Of a stretch of 64,000 nt of DNA, positions 59,399-64,000 are shown in pieces (the first letter of the stretch is position 1; every line of letters starts with the position of its first letter). The translations under genes and the position numbers were made by a program. Below the pieces are notes generated by a model. It had not been told where the DNA came from, did no database searches, and saw only the letters and a list, made by a program, of their open reading frames with translations. Source of the DNA: Tyto alba (taxonomy: Eukaryota > Chordata > Aves > Strigiformes > Tytonidae); assembly GCF_018691265.1 (NCBI RefSeq), contig NW_024881327.1, positions 26,405,936 through 26,469,935 on the forward strand, written 5' to 3'.

Positions 59399-62300
59399 GG
59401 AAACAGCTGTCCTGTTGTTTTATGAAATTCGGAGGTCTTCAGTCTAAATTTACTTGACAACTATTGGCATTTGCTAGCTCTGAATTGTAAGAGGAGTTTG
59501 AGCTGTATATTTCCACCCCAGCTGGGAGAATAATTAACATGAACACACCCCCTCTCGAAAAATAAGTTTCTTGAGTAAACCTGTCCAATGTCTGTTGCTA
59601 GAATGCTGTATCTCATATGAGCAGAGACAAACCAATGATTCATTAATACTTCTAGCTGGAAAGGTAGGGTCTGTTATCCTGTTGATGAAAGTAACCTCCT
59701 CTGTTTCATTAGAGCACAGCCTGGAAGCAAGCCCAAGTCAACCTTTATTATTAAAATGAGTCATATGCACTGTGGCAACTGTTCAGACCTCCCCTGGAGC
59801 CCTCTTGTGCTAGGTGAAATAAGGGGCAGTCCAAAGACCTGACGGCTTCACAGACCAGACCTGTTCTCTAACTATTATAGTTATAGGTAAGCTCTGCAGT
59901 CTTAACTGGGGCTCAAAAGTTGCGAACTCAGCAGCGGGGCAGCCTAACAATAACCAGCTTGTCGGAGGTGGGGGGGTGTATGGGGGGGTGTAAATCTGTT
60001 AAGGTCATGAGCAAGTGCATGCATTTCATGGCGTTCATTTTCTCCCTCCTGCTGGCTCTGCTTTTGAGAACAGCAGGGGTTAGAGACTGACAACGATCCA
60101 GACCTCCAAAATGCTCAGGGAGGGAGTGAAGTTCAAGTTCAATTACCTCTTAATTGATAAGCAGGGAGCCAGTAGCCGGGATATGGGGAGAGGACAACGT
60201 GCCTGTGTGTGTCCTGCACCTCAGGCTCACTGGTAATGCTGGCCTGTCTGCCACAGATGTTTAATGCTGTTCCAGTCCATTTTTGTAGGCCAAGGCTTTG
60301 TTATTTGTTACCAGATTTCTCATGAAAAGGACAGCATCAGGTTTTACTCTTGAATCTATTTTCTGAGTACTCAGGGATGTCACTAGACATTAACCCCACA
60401 GGAACCACAACACTTGTACCCTAAAGTCTGCCTTGTACCTGAAACCTGAGGAATGTCATCTTAAAAATAATTCAGTTAAACACGATAAAAGTTATACAGA
60501 ATAAAAGGCGTTTGTCCTTTCTAAACAAAAGTGTATATTCAGCATATTAGAACCCTGCACAAAGATTCAATTTTAGATCAGATCTTGAATTAAAATAAAA
60601 ATATTTTAAAAAGCTGTGTTCAGTGGAAAGGAAGATTACACTCCATTAAAACTAAAAGTAAACATTCTGCAAGGACAGACAACAATAAGATAGCTGAACG
60701 TTTAGAACTAACCTTTTGTCCTCTGAGATCTACATCTTAGTTTCATGGGAATACAGAGGCAAAGAAAAACATGGGATAGTGAAAATGAATAAAAATTTTA
60801 TCACTTAGTAGTTGCAGAGTTGGAATAATATTGTACATTTTGAAAATATCTTCAGAAACTTATTGCTTAATCAAAAGCAATAAAGCAGGTCAAAAATCCC
60901 AACAATATCTCAAAACCACATTACAGAAATGAATGTGTTAACTCTAGAAGCCACTGAGGTTGAACTTACGTGGCATGAAGTAGCCACAAAACCCTTTGAG
61001 ATTACCATCTTTTTAGGTTAGACCCATTATTGGTAGTAATTCCTACTGTGTTTATAAGTTGGTTAATCACTACAAGACGGCTTGAATGCAATGGAGAACT
61101 ATGATCTGGGGGAACTTGTAAGACAAATTCCTGGCTGACAGCAGATTTTAAAGCGAGCAAGCAGCAAAAGTAGGGAATGAGGTTAGACTGCCTACCCCAC
61201 TACCCTACTGGCTTGCTGGGATGGGGAGATGAACAAACACTGGTAAAGATAAGAAATACTTTTAACTTAGTATTAAAATGTTTGGTAGCTGCTCTACCAA
61301 CTTTGATGTAATACTGAAGTTTTAAAGCATATAAAAAAAGACTTTTTAGAGGAATGTGATCTCAAAGCCTTCGAAACAGCCCACACATGAAAGAGAGAGG
61401 TAAAATAACATAGTAATACTCCAGTTACAAAAAGCTAGGAGGAAAATTACAGGCAATTTCAGTCCCATTGCTATTTTCTTTACTGCTTTGAAGGAATGCA
61501 GTAGATTACCTGCAACAGACAGGCGGGCTTAGAAAATGGTTCTCTTTTTCAGGCTGCTATAGTCCCAAGGGCTTTAACGCCTTTGGAAATGTCTACACAA
61601 CAAAATAAAGGACACAAAATAGCATGGTAAACCTCAACAAGCTTTTATCTTGCTATTACAGATAAGAATAGCAGCAAAAACACAGCAGGTAGAAAGGGTT
61701 TTCCACACCCACATGTGTCTGTAACATCCATATAGAGCCCTGGGGCAGTTTATATTTGGGCTGCTAGTTTGTGCTCCAGTCTGTGTCCGTCCATCTTGTG
61801 TTGTGTGGGCATCTTTTCTGTCTTAGAGGCAGTAGACACAAATGATAACCATGCCTAATTAATAGAGATTCCCCTCACCTACCTGAAACCTGAACGGGCT
61901 AGGCACAAAACCGATTGCATGCAACATCAAACGGCATCACAGACAGTCAGCAGAACGTTCATTTTGTATATCACGTCCATTTTAACTGTGATACCAAGAG
62001 AACAGGACCTGTTAAGATCTGCAGGGAGGACAGCTTTCAGAACACAAAGACCCATCTAGGTCCCTGACTAGTACTTGTTACTGAATATTTGGCAGCTTGT
62101 GTCTCTGTGGGTGATGTCCGAATACCAAGCTGTTTGGGGAATGATTGGGTACAACAAGAACAGAAATGGTCAGTGAAAGTGTTTGTCTTTCGACTATCTC
62201 AGATCCAGTCTAGTAAATACTGAACAGTCCAGTTCATCTCTCCTGCCTATTGTTTAACTTATTTTAAATGATCATCATTAAGACTACTATTTGGACTGTG

Positions 62301-63295
62301 GCAGGTGCTGTACACATAGGGCAAAGCAATAGGGGAGACTAGTCTAACGGCAGGAGTGAGGTGGATGCCACTAATTAGGGTTATCAGACACCTGAACAGG
62401 CTCTGAACAAGAAAGCAAGGCACAAAATGGCACACCAGTAGCACCAGAAACAGTAGCTTGTGGTGTCCATGCTTTGCCAATCCAGTGGCTGTCACATATC
62501 TGACAAATATACAAGATCCAACCCAAGTTTATTGCTGACAATGTAACGCATCGCAACACTGAATCATAACACGCCTTGCTCCTTTCCACACTAATACCAG
62601 CGTTGTCTGCATGTTAATTCCCTTCAGGAACTGCACTTTTACACATCGCTAATTAGAGCTAGTTGGAAAAAAATGGGTTTTTTTCCACTGAAAAATAACC
62701 TGTTTCCATCAAAAATCTAACCTACACACCTTTCGTCTATTCCTGAGATACAGCTTGTCCAAATAAAAATAAAACAAAATTTAAAAAATGTTGAGGAAAA
62801 TGTTAAACTGATTTCTTTCCATTTTATTTCATTGAAAATGAGCTTGATCTGCTAGTAAGGCCATATAGGCATTGACTGGTAAGTAAGTAAAATTTCCAAT
62901 CAAGTTGAGGAACACAAGAGAAAAGAGGTTTACCTTATCCCACTTGCTCAAGCTAGTTACCATTGCAATGGCGTGTTTAGCCTGCCGTCATCTCAATGCA
63001 GAAAAACCATAGCAAGCTAACCTGGATACTAGACATGTGCCAACCCAAAACTCGGGGTACGTTAGTTTATCCAAGCGATAAGGTGCATGTCTGTGACTGT
63101 GACAGACACACCTTTAAGTCATGTCTGTGCAAGTCAGTCACTTTACATGGATGCAATGCATCTGTATTAATGGCTTTTTGTTGATAACCTCACCGATGTA
63201 CATTTTTCTAAAGCAGATAATAAAAAAACTTGCAACCTTTCCTGTTGAGAAATAACCTAATATTTTCCTATTACACGAGCAGTAAAAGGGAACCA

Positions 63296-63440
63296 ACAAG
63301 GTCACTCAGTCCAACCCCACCACCCCCATCCCAGGCAGGAACAACTAAATTTAAACCATCTATCACAGGAACTGCTTACTATACTTTTCTTGTCTGCTCA
63401 CACATTCTTTTTAAACCAACCTTAACCTTTGTCTTTTAAT
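63296..63440 (-). mobile_element. Possible CR1-type fragment
   Basis: AAGGTCACTCAGTCCAACCC resembles the reverse complement of a CR1 3' end (TGGACT..TGACCTT). The following GGCAGGAACAACTA and the phrase near 63355-63375 also sound repeat-derived. The match is short and by eye only. Confidence 0.35.
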
Positions 63441-64000
63441 TAAAAGAGGATGGATTATATCTTTCTTGCTCAGTAGACTTCCTGCTGTTTCTCTCTTTCT
63501 ATGTGTTGTTTTTGCTGGATATTTTTCAAAGTCAAATGCCCTTCTTAGAAATCTGGGCACCTTGTTGTCGGAGCTAAAACTGCTGTTGGAGTTCACTATT
63601 GACTAAAGTGTGTAGACTGGGATTGATGTCATTTTTGTAAGAAAAGCAAATGCTTGCAGGGAAAGAATGGGAAAATATATTATTGTGGGCATTGAGATAT
63701 GAGTTACGGAGATGGTATGTTTTCTGTTCCTTCTCTGATATTTTCCTTGATTTTCTGGGACAGATTCTCATCTTGTATAAACATGATTTCAAGTAAGACT
63801 GACCCATGCCAATTTACTCTAAGTAATAATCTGGCTCTCAGTCTTGACAGACAGTGTACTTGATCAACCTTAAATGAGAACTCACAATATTTCTCTGTGG
63901 TTCCACCTGCACTGTACATGATGATGTTTACCAAGAAAAAATACAAACCTGTGGGAAAACACAGATTTGTTTGCGATACGCACTACTGAGAAAACAGCAA

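Larger units (their letters stand above)
48451..63999. other. Gene-poor intergenic sequence, toward the right edge
   Basis: About 15.5 kb without recognised exons or RNA genes. It has a T-run at 49858-49875, a purine-rich tract at about 49668-49702, G-runs near 50054 and 59969-59990, and a long A-run near 59371-59398. The longest open frame in the window (276 codons, 56586-57416, +) lies here, but it reads through simple T-runs and has no domain. In human the next gene on this side is USP46, far away. Its counterpart is not seen here. Confidence 0.5.

Overview
This is vertebrate, almost certainly avian, nuclear DNA. Two recognisable protein-coding genes point tail to tail: the last four coding exons of SCFD2 on the + strand (25911-38197) and all of RASL11B on the - strand (42531-45189). 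The same convergent neighbours exist on human 4q12. The introns of 1-5 kb, the lack of L1 or Alu-type repeats, a CR1 LINE relic and a gammaretrovirus-like endogenous retrovirus suggest a bird. The species cannot be fixed from the sequence alone.

Layout. Positions 1-25910 are one large SCFD2 intron that continues beyond the left edge. It holds an 8.36-kb endogenous retrovirus (ERV) at 13328-21687 in the same orientation as SCFD2. The SCFD2 exons lie at 25911-26056, 29362-29496, 34057-34176 and 38105-38197, followed by a 3' UTR to about 39.8 kb. A gap of about 1.6 kb separates its poly(A) site from that of RASL11B near 41.4 kb. RASL11B has four coding exons and starts in a strong CpG island at 44.58-45.56 kb. 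From 45.6 to 64 kb I see no gene, only a worn CR1 LINE relic at about 47.1-48.45 kb, homopolymer tracts and unassigned sequence.

The ERV is the unusual part. Its two 381-bp LTRs are identical by eye, are flanked by a 4-bp target duplication (AGGG), and are followed by a perfect 18-base tRNA-His primer-binding site. The interior is a wreck and a mosaic. A first gag-protease-partial RT block (A, 14108-16112) is followed by a second, clearly diverged capsid-nucleocapsid-protease block (B, about 16115-17199), then RNase H and integrase. Both blocks keep a single CCHC knuckle and an in-frame UAG at the gag-pol junction. No reverse-transcriptase catalytic core exists in either. Between pol and the 3' LTR lie a probable envelope membrane-anchor relic, two cysteine-rich relics, and an intact 148-codon ORF with one membrane span and a PDZ-ligand-like C terminus (ETDL). 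Identical LTRs around such a defective genome suggest that a composite RNA was mobilised recently in trans, or that the LTRs were homogenised later.

Nothing else looks like a gene system. The other long open frames are best explained as chance.
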